64,000 bases of DNA. Source: Silurus meridionalis (lineage: Eukaryota > Chordata > Actinopteri > Siluriformes > Siluridae). Of the stretch, positions 12,626 through 25,176 are shown in pieces; positions within the stretch are counted from its first letter, which is position 1; the number at the start of each line of letters is the position of its first letter. A program made the position numbers and the translations under genes. A model generated the notes under the pieces. It had not been told where the DNA came from. It searched no databases and worked only from the letters and a program-made list of their open reading frames with translations. Where the stretch lies: contig NC_060885.1 in the NCBI RefSeq assembly GCF_014805685.1, positions 24,274,132 through 24,338,131 of the forward strand, written 5' to 3'.

Positions 12626-13411
12626 TAAAAAAAAAAAAATTTTTTTTTTTAAAAATTCCAATTATAAGTATAAAAATATCGATCTATTAAAAAACGACTA
12701 TTTTATAAATGTACTGATTCAATGTTTAATTTTCCTGCACATCATTCCTTTTTTAAGAGAGAGATTTCTTTTGTTACAGGCACACATGGAGTGAGTACAC
12801 TTTGCTCTATAGAAACTCTTATAAGAACCAAGGGTTTTCTGTGGTCTCATAAGAGACTATCAATTAAAACAATTTACATATTATTCATTATAAAAGTATA
12901 GAGGTACTTGATTAATGCCTCCCACTGATTTTCGACTGTTTTCAGTAGATAGCTGATTAAAATCACAATTTTGACTCTCTCTCTTTCTCTCGAGAACTCA
13001 AAAGCACATGAAGGAAAGATGAGAAAGATTTCTTTTGACCAAATCGTTTGCTCCAGATCTCCGTTTTCTAAACATTTAAATCCAAAGGGTATGTTCTTCT
13101 TCTTTTTTTTGTTGCATCATCACATATAAAGCTGTCTCTAAAAGCTGTAACAACAGGAAGAAATTATATAGAACAGCAGCCCTTCATTTGATCGAAATTT
13201 GTCCTTAGCTATTTTCATGAAAGACAGCAATTTCTCAGCATTTTCACATCCTTCTGTCAGATCGTTATCCGTTTATATCACAATGCTTTTCATTCAGACG
13301 GGGACAGGCTTTGTCTCTTGCTGAGATTTTGAATTTTGGGTGGAATATTCTATAAGATGCCATGCATTTTTGCAGGCCTAATTGACTCAGATCTGCTTCT
13401 GAGTGTGCGTT

Positions 13412-13416
<5 letters not shown>

Positions 13417-13459
<43 letters not shown>
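13417..13459. repeat. (GT)n microsatellite
   Basis: About 21 GT units after GTGTGCG-type interruptions. Confidence 0.95.
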
Positions 13460-13461
<2 letters not shown>

Positions 13462-14151
13462 ACAGCTTTTGGCTTCTGGTCCTGCTGGAAAGATGAGAGG
13501 ATTCCATCTGTGTGATGTCAAAGAGCTCTTTTTCCATTCCTCTCTTTCTTTTCTTTTTCCTATTTTTTTTTTCTTTTCATTTCTTTGTAATGTTTTTGAC
13601 TTTGTGACCAGCAGACGTGTCGTGGCACTTCTCGTGCATATATTTTTGCTTTAGAGGCTGGCTTTTACGAGGAAAGAGGAAATAAGGGCATGTTATTATA
13701 TTTAGAGAGGACTGGACCATCTGGAGCATTTTTCTTTTTGAGAGTGTGAATTTATAAAAGGGAGGAAAGGGAGAGATTATGTTTTAAGTTTCCTTGGCTG
13801 TCAGTCCAGTGAGCAGTTAGCTAGCTTATAATGATTATTTCCTTCTCTCACTCTCTTTCTCTCTCTCGCTCTCCAGTAGTTTCCTCAGTTCTAAGCCGGT
13901 TTGATGTATGCAACCTTCTCCTCGTTCTTATCCTTCTTACATTTTGTGCAGGTGATTCCCTACACTGTGACAACTAGATACCTTCCTGCAAAACATTACA
14001 AGTTATTCCCTTGTTAAGTCCTTGAGTAAGACTTGAGTAACAGTATTAGAGTATCTGATTTGAAAATAAGACCAGCTGTGCTAAAAAAGTCCCTCACAGG
14101 CAGCAGATGCGGGTAGGGGAGTGTTGAGCTTTAATGACATCAAATCTACGA

Positions 14152-14391
14152 CAGAGGTGCAAAATTAGTATAGAATAGACTTGATTCATCACATATACAT
14201 TACAGCACAGTGAAAGTTTCCTTAGAAGCTGGGGTCAGAGTGCAGGGTCGGCTATGATACAGCACCCCTGGAGCACAGAGGGTTAAGGGCCTTGTTCAGG
14301 GGCCCAAGAGTGGCAGCTTGGCAATACCGGGGCTTGAACTCCCCGACCTTCCAATCAGTAACCCAGCACCTTAACTACTGAGCTACCAAAT
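14152..14391 (-). mobile_element. tRNA-derived SINE
   Basis: On the - strand it starts TTTGGTAGCTCAGTAGTTAA (A-box), followed by GGAGTTCAAGCCCC (B-box), then a tail reading CCCTTAACCCTCTGTGCTCC. It is a SINE head, not a tRNA gene, since no cloverleaf closes. It is one of several copies of this general type in the window. Confidence 0.75.
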
Positions 14392-14439
14392 ATAATTAGT
14401 GACACTCATTGTCCATTTAAAAATGTGGAGTAAAAAGTA

Positions 14440-14575
14440 TATATATTGAATAATAAATGTAGTTGAGTAGAAAGTAAAAGTTGCTTTGATACTCAGTAAA
14501 ACTAGAAAGTAGCCAAAAAATGACTTAAGTACAGTAACGAAGTACATTTACTCAAATACTGAAGATGACCTTGGA
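14440..14575. repeat. Fish DNA-repeat end fragment (AGTACATTTACTCAAATACT type)
   Basis: Contains GTAGTTGAGTAGAAAGTAAAAG and ACTTAAGTACAGTAACGAAG, sequence characteristic of a widespread teleost non-autonomous element. Possible partner of the fragment at 12550-12625; the 1.8 kb between them is not recognisable. Confidence 0.35.
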
Positions 14576-15145
14576 ACTTTAGCACATCATTTTACAGGAG
14601 TGAAAAGACGAGTGAAGAAACAGCAAATAGGGAAGGTATTAAAGTGACAGCTGTACTAATATAATTCTTTTTTATGAAACTGTGTAAAATAACTGTAGTA
14701 TAAAATAAATTGTTATAGGTTCTGTAAAAGAAAACCCACACCGCCGAAAATCTAATCATAGTAGGGTGGTGTCTACATCCACGCTGCTGTCAGTCGTATT
14801 GCCCGTCCCTGTAGAAATACACTCTAACCGAGGCGGAGACTCCCGATACACACTCAAAAGGGACACTTCTATCCGAACCATTAACACATATGTGCTTAGT
14901 ATTAAAGGCCAGGCCCTTGAAGGTCCTCCCTCAGTGGCCTGCTAGTGGGTGCCTCAGACACAGAATCACACTAATTAGCTAACCAGGTAAGCACAATTCC
15001 CAATTCTTCCCATTTCTTCTTCCCATTTCTTCTCCTTCTCCTGCTTTTTCTTTCTCTCTTCCCTATCCTGTGTAGTTGTGACAGAATTGAGTCATGCTCC
15101 CCACAGGCAGGAAAGGCTGTTTCCCTGTTTGCTGGTCTCATTTTA

Positions 15146-15148
<3 letters not shown>

Positions 15149-15195
<47 letters not shown>
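15149..15195. repeat. (GT)n microsatellite
   Basis: About 23 GT units. Confidence 0.95.
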
Positions 15196-15196
<1 letters not shown>

Positions 15197-15542
15197 TGCA
15201 CAAGGCATATAGAAAGGTTTATGCTCTCAGCCGTCTTGTATTGTTCAGGCAGACAATACACACTCCTTCGGTTGAGTAATAAATAGAACTCAGGGGCTTC
15301 TGTGGATTATAATTTGATGTTGCAAATAATAATAACAAAACATAGTCTCCTTTCTCTATTAAACAGTTTTTTTCTGCTCTTGCTGTCTTTTTTTTTCAGT
15401 AGAACTTTATAATTTACTTACGTTTTGTTGAAAAGGGGTTATAATGGGGATTATTTAACACAACATACTTTTACAATACACAATAAATAAACTAAATAAC
15501 TTACAACTGCATTATGTTCAAATGTTTCAAACATGAATTAAT

Positions 15543-15885
15543 ATGCTATCTGGACAAAAGTATTGGGACACCTGACTTTTCCAGCCACATGTGGGTTTTT
15601 GCCAAACTTTAATCAAAAAGGCACACAGTTGCATAGAACGTCTTTAAATGTATTAGAATTTATTATCCTTCACTTGAACTAGGAGACCCAAACCTGTTTC
15701 AGCCCTTAAATGAGCATAAATCTCCACAACCACACTCCAAAATTTAGTGGAGCATTTTCCAAGAAGAGTGGAGGATATTTGAACACAAAACAGGGAGTAA
15801 CTGTAAAATGAGATGTTCAAAAAGCACATACAAATCATACAAAAGTCAGGTGTCCACAAACGTTTGTCTATATAGTGTAGATGTT
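15543..15885. mobile_element. Tc1-type MITE, short complete copy
   Basis: About 340 bp, ends CTATCTGGACAAAAGTATTG and TTTGTCTATATAGTGTAG in inverted orientation. Interior text matches the other copies in reverse orientation. No coding capacity. Confidence 0.85.
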
Positions 15886-16460
15886 AGTAGATGTTTAACA
15901 CCTAATCATGTCACTTTAGCTGGGTTCTACAAAGTGCTCAGAAGCATATTATCTGTGTAGTTACATTAGAGTGCTGTTAATAAAACATTAATTTGTTTGT
16001 GTGTGTGAGATCTTTATTGTGGTCAGGATGATTGTGTTTCTTCAGTCATGAACACTAGACACAAGAAAGAAGAATTCACATAGTGTTTCACACCTGTGGA
16101 GATTTTGGCATAACCAGTCCTCCTGTCTGCGTGTTTTTGTACTGTGTGTATGACGGCTGCTATACTTCTAACATTAGTGCCTGGGCTTATACGTGATTCT
16201 GGTCCTGTTATATGTTCGAAAAATATGAATCGTGAATAGAGAGAGATTCAAGACTCTCATATGACCATGAATATTGGTGACTAATCATCTCACAGACTGT
16301 AGCTCATTTTGACACAGAATGTATATATATTATCATATTTAGATAAGCTGAGCTTTTTATTGTAATTAATGCCCCCCGCCTAGCACTTTAGATCATTCTG
16401 CTGTGATATATTGCTGAAGGAATGTGGAAACCTGACAAATCCCACTCATATAAGCTTGTT

Positions 16461-16655
16461 ACATTTATATTTACAGCATTTGGCAGACGCCCTTATCCAG
16501 AAAGACTTGGATTTATCTCATTCGTATAACTGAACAGCTATAGGGTTAAAGAGGCCTTGCTCTGGAGTGGCAGATTGGTGTGGCTGGATTTTACCTCATG
16601 ACCTTCAGATCTAAAATCCAATGCCTTAATCACTAAGATACCACCTCCTCTTGGT
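16461..16655 (-). mobile_element. SINE-like repeat with GGCAGACGCCCTTATCC motif
   Basis: Contains ATTTGGCAGACGCCCTTATC, a tail motif shared by many fish SINEs, and ends in a - strand tRNA-like head (GAGGTGGTATCTTAGTGATT). The head is degenerate. Confidence 0.65.
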
Positions 16656-16669
16656 TGTTGAACGTCCTA

Positions 16670-16930
16670 TTCTGTATTTAGTCCCGTTTTGCTGGCACAA
16701 TGAGCCCCACTCTTCAGTGAAGGCTTTGCATTAGATTTTCAAACCTGGTTGAAATAATCATCCTAAATGTTTTAAGTTGGTTGGTCATCATGGCTTTGTA
16801 CTGGTCCCTAAAGTTCTTTAATCCAAACTTGGTAAACCATGTGTTCATGGCGCTCCTTTCATGCACAGAGGCATTGTCATGTTGGAACATGTTCAGGCCT
16901 CTTAATTTCACTCAATTAAAGTCAAAGACA
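16670..16930. mobile_element. Degenerate piece of the Tc1-type MITE family
   Basis: Shares GCCCCACTCTTCAGTGAAGGC and GAGGCATTGTCATGTTGGAAC with the MITE family but lacks the terminal repeats. An ORF here on either strand is a by-product. Confidence 0.45.
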
Positions 16931-17083
16931 CAAACTTGTGTGATGGGTAGGTGTCCATATTTGTGGTCATACAGATTTATGTTGGGTAAAATGCCATTTG
17001 CTTGAAGCCAGAAAAAAAAACGTTGAACAAATAGATATGTAAGGTGTAAGGCACGAATTGATGTTCTGTGTCACCCAAATGAC

Positions 17084-17330
17084 GATGGGTTCGCTTTTGA
17101 GTCTGGTGCCTCTCAAGGATCTAAAGTTTTTTCCTTGCCACAGTCGCCACTGGCTCGCTAATTAGGGATAAACTCATCATAAGGAACAAACTTATAGGCA
17201 CTAAACTTATGCACTTATATGTCTATTGTTAAAAGTGGTCTACAAATGAAAGCGAATTGAATTGAATTGAATTGAATTGAATTAAACCGAACTGAACTGA
17301 ATTGAATTAAGGTGTACATTTTTCCCCAAT
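17084..17330. repeat. Common fish interspersed repeat followed by (AATTG)n
   Basis: GATGGGTTCGCTTTTGAGTC, then TTTTTCCTTGCCACAGTCGC and a pentanucleotide tract at 17255-17310. The first part matches a repeat seen again in degraded form at 41125-41260 and, in reverse, around 34540-34780 and 37520-37750. Confidence 0.5.
17255..17310. repeat. (AATTG)n pentanucleotide tract
   Basis: Five or six AATTG units degrading into AACTG variants. Confidence 0.85.
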
Positions 17331-18103
17331 GCCCACTCGCTCTGAAGCAAAGGGAAAAAATAAATCATGGGGAAAAGAATAGTAAAGAGAGGAAGTTTTT
17401 ATTTGTGACATTATTTAAGATTCGGGTACTTAATATTTTGCTTGCAGTTCTTGTAATTTTGTTTAATTCCGCTGGCACTAAATGAACTCCATACTTCAGT
17501 GCTAATGGGCAATTTAAATCAGACATGTATTAGTGTTGCCTCATTATCTTTGGGCATTTCCTAGACATCAGATTACTCACATTTTCTTTCCGTTGTTTAC
17601 GCGCCAGGGATTTTCAACATCAGACAGAAGATTTGCTTCTCTTCAGTTAGCAAGTTAAACTGCCCTGTTATGAGACGTGCTGCAAGTCGAATTGAAATAA
17701 ATGATGCAGTTGTTCACAAACACATAAATTGAATGTTGTGTGCATACCTAACGGTACTGACAGGGTCTCTGGAACTGTAGTCCCTCATTTAGTGTTTGGA
17801 TGATGGTCCAGGAGCAAGGCCATATAACATGTCACTCCACAACCTAGCATAGGTGTTTAACGAGGCTGGTGACTATGAATGACACATGAATCATTTAGCC
17901 CTCGTGCTCTGTGAAAGGAGACATTGTTACCTTCAAGAGTGACCGTTTCTATCAGGATCATGATAAGATCAAGGAGATCAGCCGGAATACCTTTATATTG
18001 ATTTGCAGTGAATCTTTCTGACTAAAGGGGACATGTGGACCCAAACCTGCTTGCTAAGTTCCTCCCGAAACATAATAAAGAGCATTTTTTACACTCTCTC
18101 TTT

Positions 18104-18137
18104 CTCTTTCTTTCTTTCTTTCTTTCTCTTTCTCCTC
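18104..18137. repeat. (TTTC)n microsatellite
   Basis: Several TTTC units within a pyrimidine tract. Confidence 0.8.
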
Positions 18138-18410
18138 TCTCTGTCTGTGTGTAAGAGAGGGTAAGAAACTGGAAATCTGTCTTTTTTTTCAGTGTATCGC
18201 AAGGATGCATTGAGTTAGGTTTCTGCAGCTGCAGTGGAAACTTTCTCTGCATTTCTTCTTTCCACCTGAATTCCTTTGGCGCATAACGTCATGATTATTT
18301 CTCTAAGATCTCAGGGCGGAGGAGATCAGGGGAATATCAGCTGAGGATTACACTGGAGAAGCACTGTGCAGAGACAGGAAGGGCTGGAGATAGGATGAGG
18401 TGGCTATATG

Positions 18411-18411
<1 letters not shown>

Positions 18412-18465
<54 letters not shown>
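18412..18465. repeat. (GT)n microsatellite
   Basis: About 26 GT units. Confidence 0.95.
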
Positions 18466-18466
<1 letters not shown>

Positions 18467-19190
18467 ATTCAGTATTAGCTCTTAAATCTTTGCTATCCTG
18501 TTTCCATTCACTCCAGCCCATGTCCTGATGAATCGTACTCAGCCAATCACAGTACTGTGCTGTCTTTCAGTCTCCATCAATCAAAGCATAGGCAACTTGC
18601 ATCACTGACTTCAAAAAATTATTGCATACTAATAACATGATCCCACGTATAATAAGATCAAGCTGGAAGATGTTCCAAATTGGATCATGTTTAAACCCTA
18701 TTTTCTAAGTTCTAAGCAGTTGGCTTCTTGTCCTGGGTTCAGGACAATAAAAAAATGAACAAAAAATCTAATTCAGTAATGAATTATGAAAGCAAAAATG
18801 TACTGAAGAGCCATCAATCTCAGAACTCTAAGCTAGTGGCTTAAAGCTAACAATTTAGCACAAACACAAAACTCAAAGGACCACAATGACCAACTCAATA
18901 CTTCTTCTGTTACCACATCCGCCACACTCTTTCAGCAGTCACACAGTGTCAACTAAAGTGTTTTTTTCTCAGTTTAAATAAAGGAACAGCTGCTTCTTAT
19001 ACTGCATCTTAAAAGTGAAGATAAAACCTTAAAAAAATGTTGCAACAATTTCATTCACTCTACATATTACACAGCCACAACCTCCAAAAAAGTTTACTCA
19101 GATTATATTGTATTTCCAGACATGCCAACATTCAAACTAGTACAAGGCATTACTTATAAATAGTCCAGTCTTTTTCTCCACAATAAAATA

Positions 19191-19490
19191 CAGGTATTCC
19201 CCCGACTAATGATGGAGATGGGTTACAATGACCTCATAGTCGATATAAGTCAAGACATAGCCCAGGAGTCTTAAAGAATGGTGATCAGTATGAGGTAGTA
19301 CACTGTAAATTTTTTTTATTTTTTACCAATTTCAGTATACTACCCAATACTGATTAATATTCTTTAGCAAAAAAGAGCAATTTACAGACCTGTACTGTAT
19401 AAACTATACAGTATATATGTATGTGGCGGTGGGTGAATGGAAAAGCGGCGGAAAAATCGTGTCGAACCGTCTTAACTTGGGGACTACCTG
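19191..19490. mobile_element. Non-autonomous DNA element with AGGTA(G/T)TCCCC ends
   Basis: Left end CAGGTATTCCCCCGACTAATG and right end AACTTGGGGACTACCTG are inverted copies. A second copy at 26963-27482 shares end and interior text (GTGATCAGTAT, AGAGCAATTTAC). The copy is flanked by two similar stretches (AAATAGTC..TCTTTTTCTCC at 19159-19183 and 19519-19538), perhaps a duplication. Confidence 0.6.
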
Positions 19491-19760
19491 TAAATAGTCC
19501 AAAAGAATAAATAGTCTTTTTCTCCCCAATAAGAGGTGATCCTATAATTTTGGAGTTTTTAACAGATTATTAACTAATACCACTTGCAAGTCACACCCTC
19601 GTTTAGTTACCGTCCCACTGCACTCTCACTTTGTATCAAGGTAACTTGGGAGTATTTTGAGTTCATTAACAAAAAGTCACCACTGATTGTGATTTTTTTT
19701 TTCTTAAGGGTCAAAGACAACCAGGGAAAATCTATATTGCACAATCTATGTCTGCATGTA

Positions 19761-20323
19761 TATACAGTACAGACCAAAAGTTTGGACACACCTTCTCATT
19801 CAAAGAGTTTTCTTTATTTTCATGACTATGAAAATTGTAGATTCACACTGAAGGCATCAAAACTATGAATTAACACATGTGGAATTATATATGGAATTAT
19901 ATATATAATATATATATATAACAAAAAAGTGTAAAACAACTGAAAAATGTCATATTCTAGTTCTTCAAAGTAGCCACCTTTTGCTTTGATTACTGTTTTG
20001 CACACTCTTGGCATTCTCTTGATGAGCTTCAAAAGGTAGTCACCTGAAATGGTCTACCAACAGTCTTGAAGGAGTTCCCTGAGAGATGCTTGGCACTTGT
20101 TGGCCCTATGCCTTCACTCTGCAGTCCAGCTCACCCCTAAACCATCTCGATTGGGTTCAGGTCCGGTGACTGTGGGGGCCAGGTCATCTGGTGCAGCACC
20201 CCATCACTCTCCTTCTTGGTCAAATAGCCCTTGATGCCTTCAGTGTGACTCTACAATTTTCATAGTCATGAAAATAAAGAAAACTCTTTGAATGAGAAGG
20301 TGTGTCCAAACTTTTGGTCTGTA

Positions 20324-20330
<7 letters not shown>
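19761..20330. mobile_element. Deleted Tc1 element with about 90-bp near-identical inverted ends
   Basis: Both ends begin TACAGTACAGACCAAAAGTT and stay nearly identical for about 90 bp as inverted repeats. The interior keeps about 380 bp, including recognisable remains of the Tc1 transposase region on the - strand (rich in TTGGGTTCAGGTCCGGTGAC), but no intact ORF. It sits next to a (TA)n tract at 20328-20398, fitting TA target preference. Confidence 0.85.

Positions 20331-20398
<68 letters not shown>
20328..20398. repeat. (TA)n microsatellite adjoining a Tc1 element
   Basis: About 35 TA units starting at the right border of the deleted Tc1 element. Confidence 0.95.
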
Positions 20399-20401
<3 letters not shown>

Positions 20402-21044
20402 GACTGGTTATTTAGCTGCTAAATTTTAAATGCCATAATTTTTTAACCTTCACTTTTGCACATTACTCTTTAATGCCATAGCCTCAGAACCATTCCTGTA
20501 TTCTAAATTGATGTCCACACATCACTGCACTGTTACTGACTTTATATTTATTCACTTTACATATGTTTACATATATATCACTTGCTATAAATATGCCATA
20601 TATTTATCTGTACTTTTGCACGACTGCTACATTTTGCACTTCTGGTAGATGCCAAACAGATTTTACTATTAAAATAGATAATTATTAGAATAAAGTTATT
20701 ACTATTAGAATAAATATTATTCAGGTGCATTAACTACCTCAGTTTGTTGGACTTGGTATGTCAATTCATTGATCTGGTCTGCACGGAAGAGGAACTGTGC
20801 CATTACTTACCAATCCATTTGCTCCTTTCAGTTATGTAAGTGAAGATACGCCACACTGTGTAGAATGTATTCTGAGCAGTTGAACACCGATGCCATAAAT
20901 GTGACAAGTAAAACAAAAGATGAATTACTGTACACTAAAACGCTGAGGATGATATACTATAGGTATATATGTTTATTTGTATATGTAGAAGATTGCTGAA
21001 AACAAATAATAATTAAATGGTTGTGCAACCTGTTGTGGTTGAAT

Positions 21045-21046
<2 letters not shown>

Positions 21047-21079
<33 letters not shown>
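21047..21079. repeat. (GA)n microsatellite
   Basis: About 16 GA units. Confidence 0.9.
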
Positions 21080-21083
<4 letters not shown>

Positions 21084-22492
21084 AAGAGCTCGGAGTCAGA
21101 GCCTGACAGCTGGTGATGGAGAGTTAGGCAGGCAGGCTTTGTACTCCAAAGGTCATTATGGTCCCAGCCTGAATAGCTCCAGAGTGATTCCTCTATGCAG
21201 ACAAACATTAAAAGCATTCCAGTGCAGCCGAACTGCAACGTAGCCCCACTGTAAGTGCTCCAGTTTCCCCCTCTCACTCTAATAAATCTCTGGATTTTTC
21301 ATTCATTATCCAAAGGTCGTCAGCTACTATATGTTCGCTCTGGCTGAGAAATGCATATGTCTTTATTAGATTCCTATAAAAATATATGTATTGAAAATTT
21401 TAAGCACCCAAGATTTCACAACTTTATGTGTATTCCTTCACTGTATACTATCTTGCGGCACATCGATTATACTATAATATCATAATATCCTACTGTTTTA
21501 ATAGCGCAACGATAAAGAGAACATGAATCGCAGTGTTTCATATATAAGATCTATTCATTTTGCCAGCAGGTGTTCAGGAAAACCCGGCCCTGTTTGGTTG
21601 CTGTTACATCACTTTTTCTGTTCACTAGTTGCCGTGAGCTGTCTGACAGATTTTGGCAGTTTTCGGGCAGTCGTTTTGTGTTGCCTAGTTGCTGGGGGCG
21701 TTCTGACAAAGTTTCTGCACAGCCTGAGATTTGTATTGTGCTTTTTGAAAATACTTCAGTGCTCCACACAACAAAAGACAGGCGGCGCGAACCCCGGCGG
21801 CGCCTGGCGGAAAAACCGAGAATAAGATTTAGTGGCTTTGGCATCTTAGAGCATTCTTTATATTAAACTGAGATCGACCATATTGATGTTTGCTGCAAGC
21901 ATCAGGAAGCACATACACACACACATACACACTAGCATAATCAATTTAGCTTTGTGCAGCTTTGTCTGGCACGATTGCACAGTTTTTGCGTGCAGGAAGG
22001 CCCTGGGCACTTTTGTCACAGAGAAAGTGTGAGAGCAAAGAGATGGAGAAGGAGGCAGAATGTGCACAGAGGAGTGAAAAGTCAAAGGAAAAAGTTAATT
22101 GCTGGACACCGTAGATGGATAGAGAGAACAGTGGATGCGTGAGCAAGAGTCAGAAGGTCCGTGATATATTACTAAGGTGTGTGCCGAACTGACAACTGAC
22201 TCACTTTCTGCAGTAAAGAGACAAGCAGAGCGAGAGATAAGAGCCAGCACGAGCACGAAGGAAGAAAATGTTTTTTTATTATTCGAAGAGTGAAAAATGG
22301 ATGGAGCCTTGTGGAAGAAAAGTGGAATAAATCACAGTGTGAACTAGAGGATTTGCTCCACAGCTGTCTCTTCACTTCTGTGCTGGATTCGTTTGGGAGC
22401 TCAGGTTCAAGTTGTGTGTGAATAAAAGACATTTGGGCAGAAAGTGCCAGAAAGTGACTTGCATGTGTATGTATGTGTGGGAGGGTGGTTTT

Positions 22493-22608
<116 letters not shown>

Positions 22609-22989
22609 CAACCTGGGTCTATTCACAGTGTTCATAAGTGACAATGCTATGATGGCACAGCTCCTCTCACTGGCACATAGCTAATACTGCATGATTGTGC
22701 TGATTCCAGCCAGGTAACATATAAAAATCTTTCTTTATTCTTTATTTCTCTATTTCTTAATTGCATGGCAGGATATTGTATAAATTACAAAAACGTTATG
22801 TTCCAAAACTAGTCCCGTGCTATTTTTATAAGCAAATTGTGTTACTTATAATTTGGTATCTAAAGCTCTAAATGCTTACCTCCATGTAGTTCACGGTCAA
22901 CGAAATTCCTGAACTTTCCTGCTCACACTCATAAATCCGAGTGTGTAAGTGGTCCACTGTAACACTGAGTGAAGCAGCCAGCAAGCCCT

Positions 22990-23345
22990 GGAGGTCTCTC
23001 AAGGACATTGTCCATTAGGCTGATTACATAAAGACAGAGAATGATTTATAACAGTTCTCCCTGAGCACCCCCCCTCCCACCGATTCATCATGATCCTCTT
23101 GACTTAATAAAGTATTGATATTTAGACATAGCCCGAGCAGGGGGAGTGTTCTGGGACCTTGGAAGAGCTCTGCAACGACGAGCTGACAGGCCACAAAATA
23201 CATTTCTCCTTCTCTGTTTTCATCTGGAGAGGACTCAGAGAAATCAAAGACGAAGACGGATTGAAGTCGCAATGCATTACACTTGCCCAGTTAATTGCTG
23301 TAGCGGGCCTGAGAGACATCAAACAGAGCTGTGATGTGGTATGAA
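22990..23345. other. Repeat-free intronic stretch; candidate regulatory element
   Basis: About 350 nt without microsatellites or element similarity inside a repeat-rich intron, containing GACATTGTCCATTAGGCTGA and CCAGTTAATTGCTGTAGCGG. No coding frame is convincing on either strand. Confidence 0.25.
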
Positions 23346-23544
23346 AAAGGAATAATGAAACTGAGGTTTCTTGTTTGTTTTTTTTTCTATGCCACCATTC
23401 CAGCCACACAGATTAGATATGTAGGAATATCAAATATATTTCTACTCAAATTACATTTTAATTGGGTTTCGATACACTCCATTCCAAGTGAAAATAGTTT
23501 CATATATTGATAATTGCATGCGTAGTCAACATTTAATAACTCAG

Positions 23545-23546
<2 letters not shown>

Positions 23547-23596
<50 letters not shown>
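23547..23596. repeat. (GT)n microsatellite
   Basis: About 25 GT units. Confidence 0.95.
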
Positions 23597-23599
<3 letters not shown>

Positions 23600-24447
23600 G
23601 GTGAGAAAGAGTGGGGTGGGTTCGTTGTATTTTCCAATTTAATGTTTGCTTTTCACATCATTCCATCTTGTATCCTTTATGTTATCACAGTCTCGGGGTT
23701 TGTTCATTAGCGATGCGTTACGGAGTTGCTCTCATTTACAGATTTATTTCCCCCATGTTAGTTTTCCTTGTTGGCTGTAGATTGTTTGTCCTGTTGTAAT
23801 GAGTTGTAATAAAATGCATTAATGAGGTTGTAGAACCTCGCGTTTGTGAAGAACGACTCAAAAGACAGGCGGACTTTGAGTTTCAGGTCTCATTTTATTT
23901 TCCCAACTAGCGCTGTTTAGTGTGCTTTCAACACCTCAATGAAAAAAGATAAATAAAACAGTCTTATATTTTTCGGTGCTTTTGCCTCAGTAAAATTCAA
24001 CAACACTTTCCAAGTTCTTGCTCTGGATTTATATGTTTTGTGTGTGTCTGTGTGACCTCTGTCAGTGCTTCCCCTTTCTGTGGTTCACAGCATTTTTCCT
24101 TTAAAGTACAAACAAAGCACACCTAAGTAAACTCGCAGTGAACAGTCACAGGTAAGAGTCATCATGCATTCGATCCATCACATCTCTGTCTGCAGCTGGT
24201 GCTTGACCACGTCAACCTGTCATACAGTTGTATAATTTATCCGTCAAAATGGGCCAGCGCTGTTTAAAATAACTGATTGTGAACCCGTCATTCTCTTGAA
24301 TATTCCAGTCATTCCATGGACAATGATCTAGTATCTCATCTTGATGGATGGAGGATTCCAAATCATTCTGGGTCATGCTTTTCAGAACTCCAGCTTGTGT
24401 TTACATTCAATCTTCTGAGCTGTATTACTACTGATTTCCCATGTAAA

Positions 24448-24448
<1 letters not shown>

Positions 24449-24522
<74 letters not shown>
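24449..24522. repeat. (TG)n microsatellite next to a qki acceptor
   Basis: About 37 TG units, ending about 38 nt before the qki exon at 24561. Confidence 0.95.
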
Positions 24523-24523
<1 letters not shown>

Positions 24524-24560
24524 CTGTAATTTAATTGTCACTCCTTTGTGTTTTTGCCAG

Positions 24561-24648
24561 GCTGAGGGAGAAGACAGTCTGAAGAAGATGCAGTTGATGG
24601 AACTGGCCATTCTAAACGGCACCTACAGGGATGCCAACATTAAATCAC
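24561..24648 (+). CDS. qki exon: QUA2 region
   Basis: This 88-nt exon encodes [20 protein letters not shown] followed by TYRDANIKS, then one base of the next codon. It is the QUA2 segment of QKI, whose helix extends the KH RNA-binding surface and contacts the 5' bases of the QKI response element. Acceptor TTTTTGCCAG and donor GTAAGG are both good. It enters in phase 0 and leaves in phase 1, compatible with the exons on either side. A (TG)n tract of about 74 bp ends only about 38 nt upstream of the exon, so the polypyrimidine tract is short. Residues are essentially those of the mammalian protein. Confidence 0.97.
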
Positions 24649-25176
24649 GTAAGGACCTCCTCATCTCTCTACAGGGATTTATTTCTAACACAGGGGTTTT
24701 TTTTCACAACAATGCCAGCATTGTAAAAGGCCTGTATGATCCCAGCTTTTACTAATGCCCAACACTGCACTCTCAGATAACCCTGATTCTCAGATAAGAG
24801 CACTCAACAAAGCTCACTCGTTTGATTTGAAATTGCCACAGAGAGCTGTGCGAATGCAAAAGCTTGCAAACACTAAAAAAAAAGGGTATGCAGTAAAAAA
24901 AAAAGTCACTGAACATTGCATTTTTTGGCTCTTTGCTATGCTGCTTTCGCAAATGCTGCTGTTGAAGTGCCACCCTTGAGGAGTTGTAATGCTGTAGCTG
25001 TGGCACAGGTAAAAATGAATTGGTTTCCTCCTCCCTGAAACTAACTGAAGTCTGGCTGCTCATGCTGGCATGCCTTATGTGCCATGTATAGCTCATGGCT
25101 AACACTAACTCTTGTTTTGTCTCTCCTTTTTCTTCTCTCTTTTCCTCACCCTCTACATTCCCTCCGTTCACTGCAG

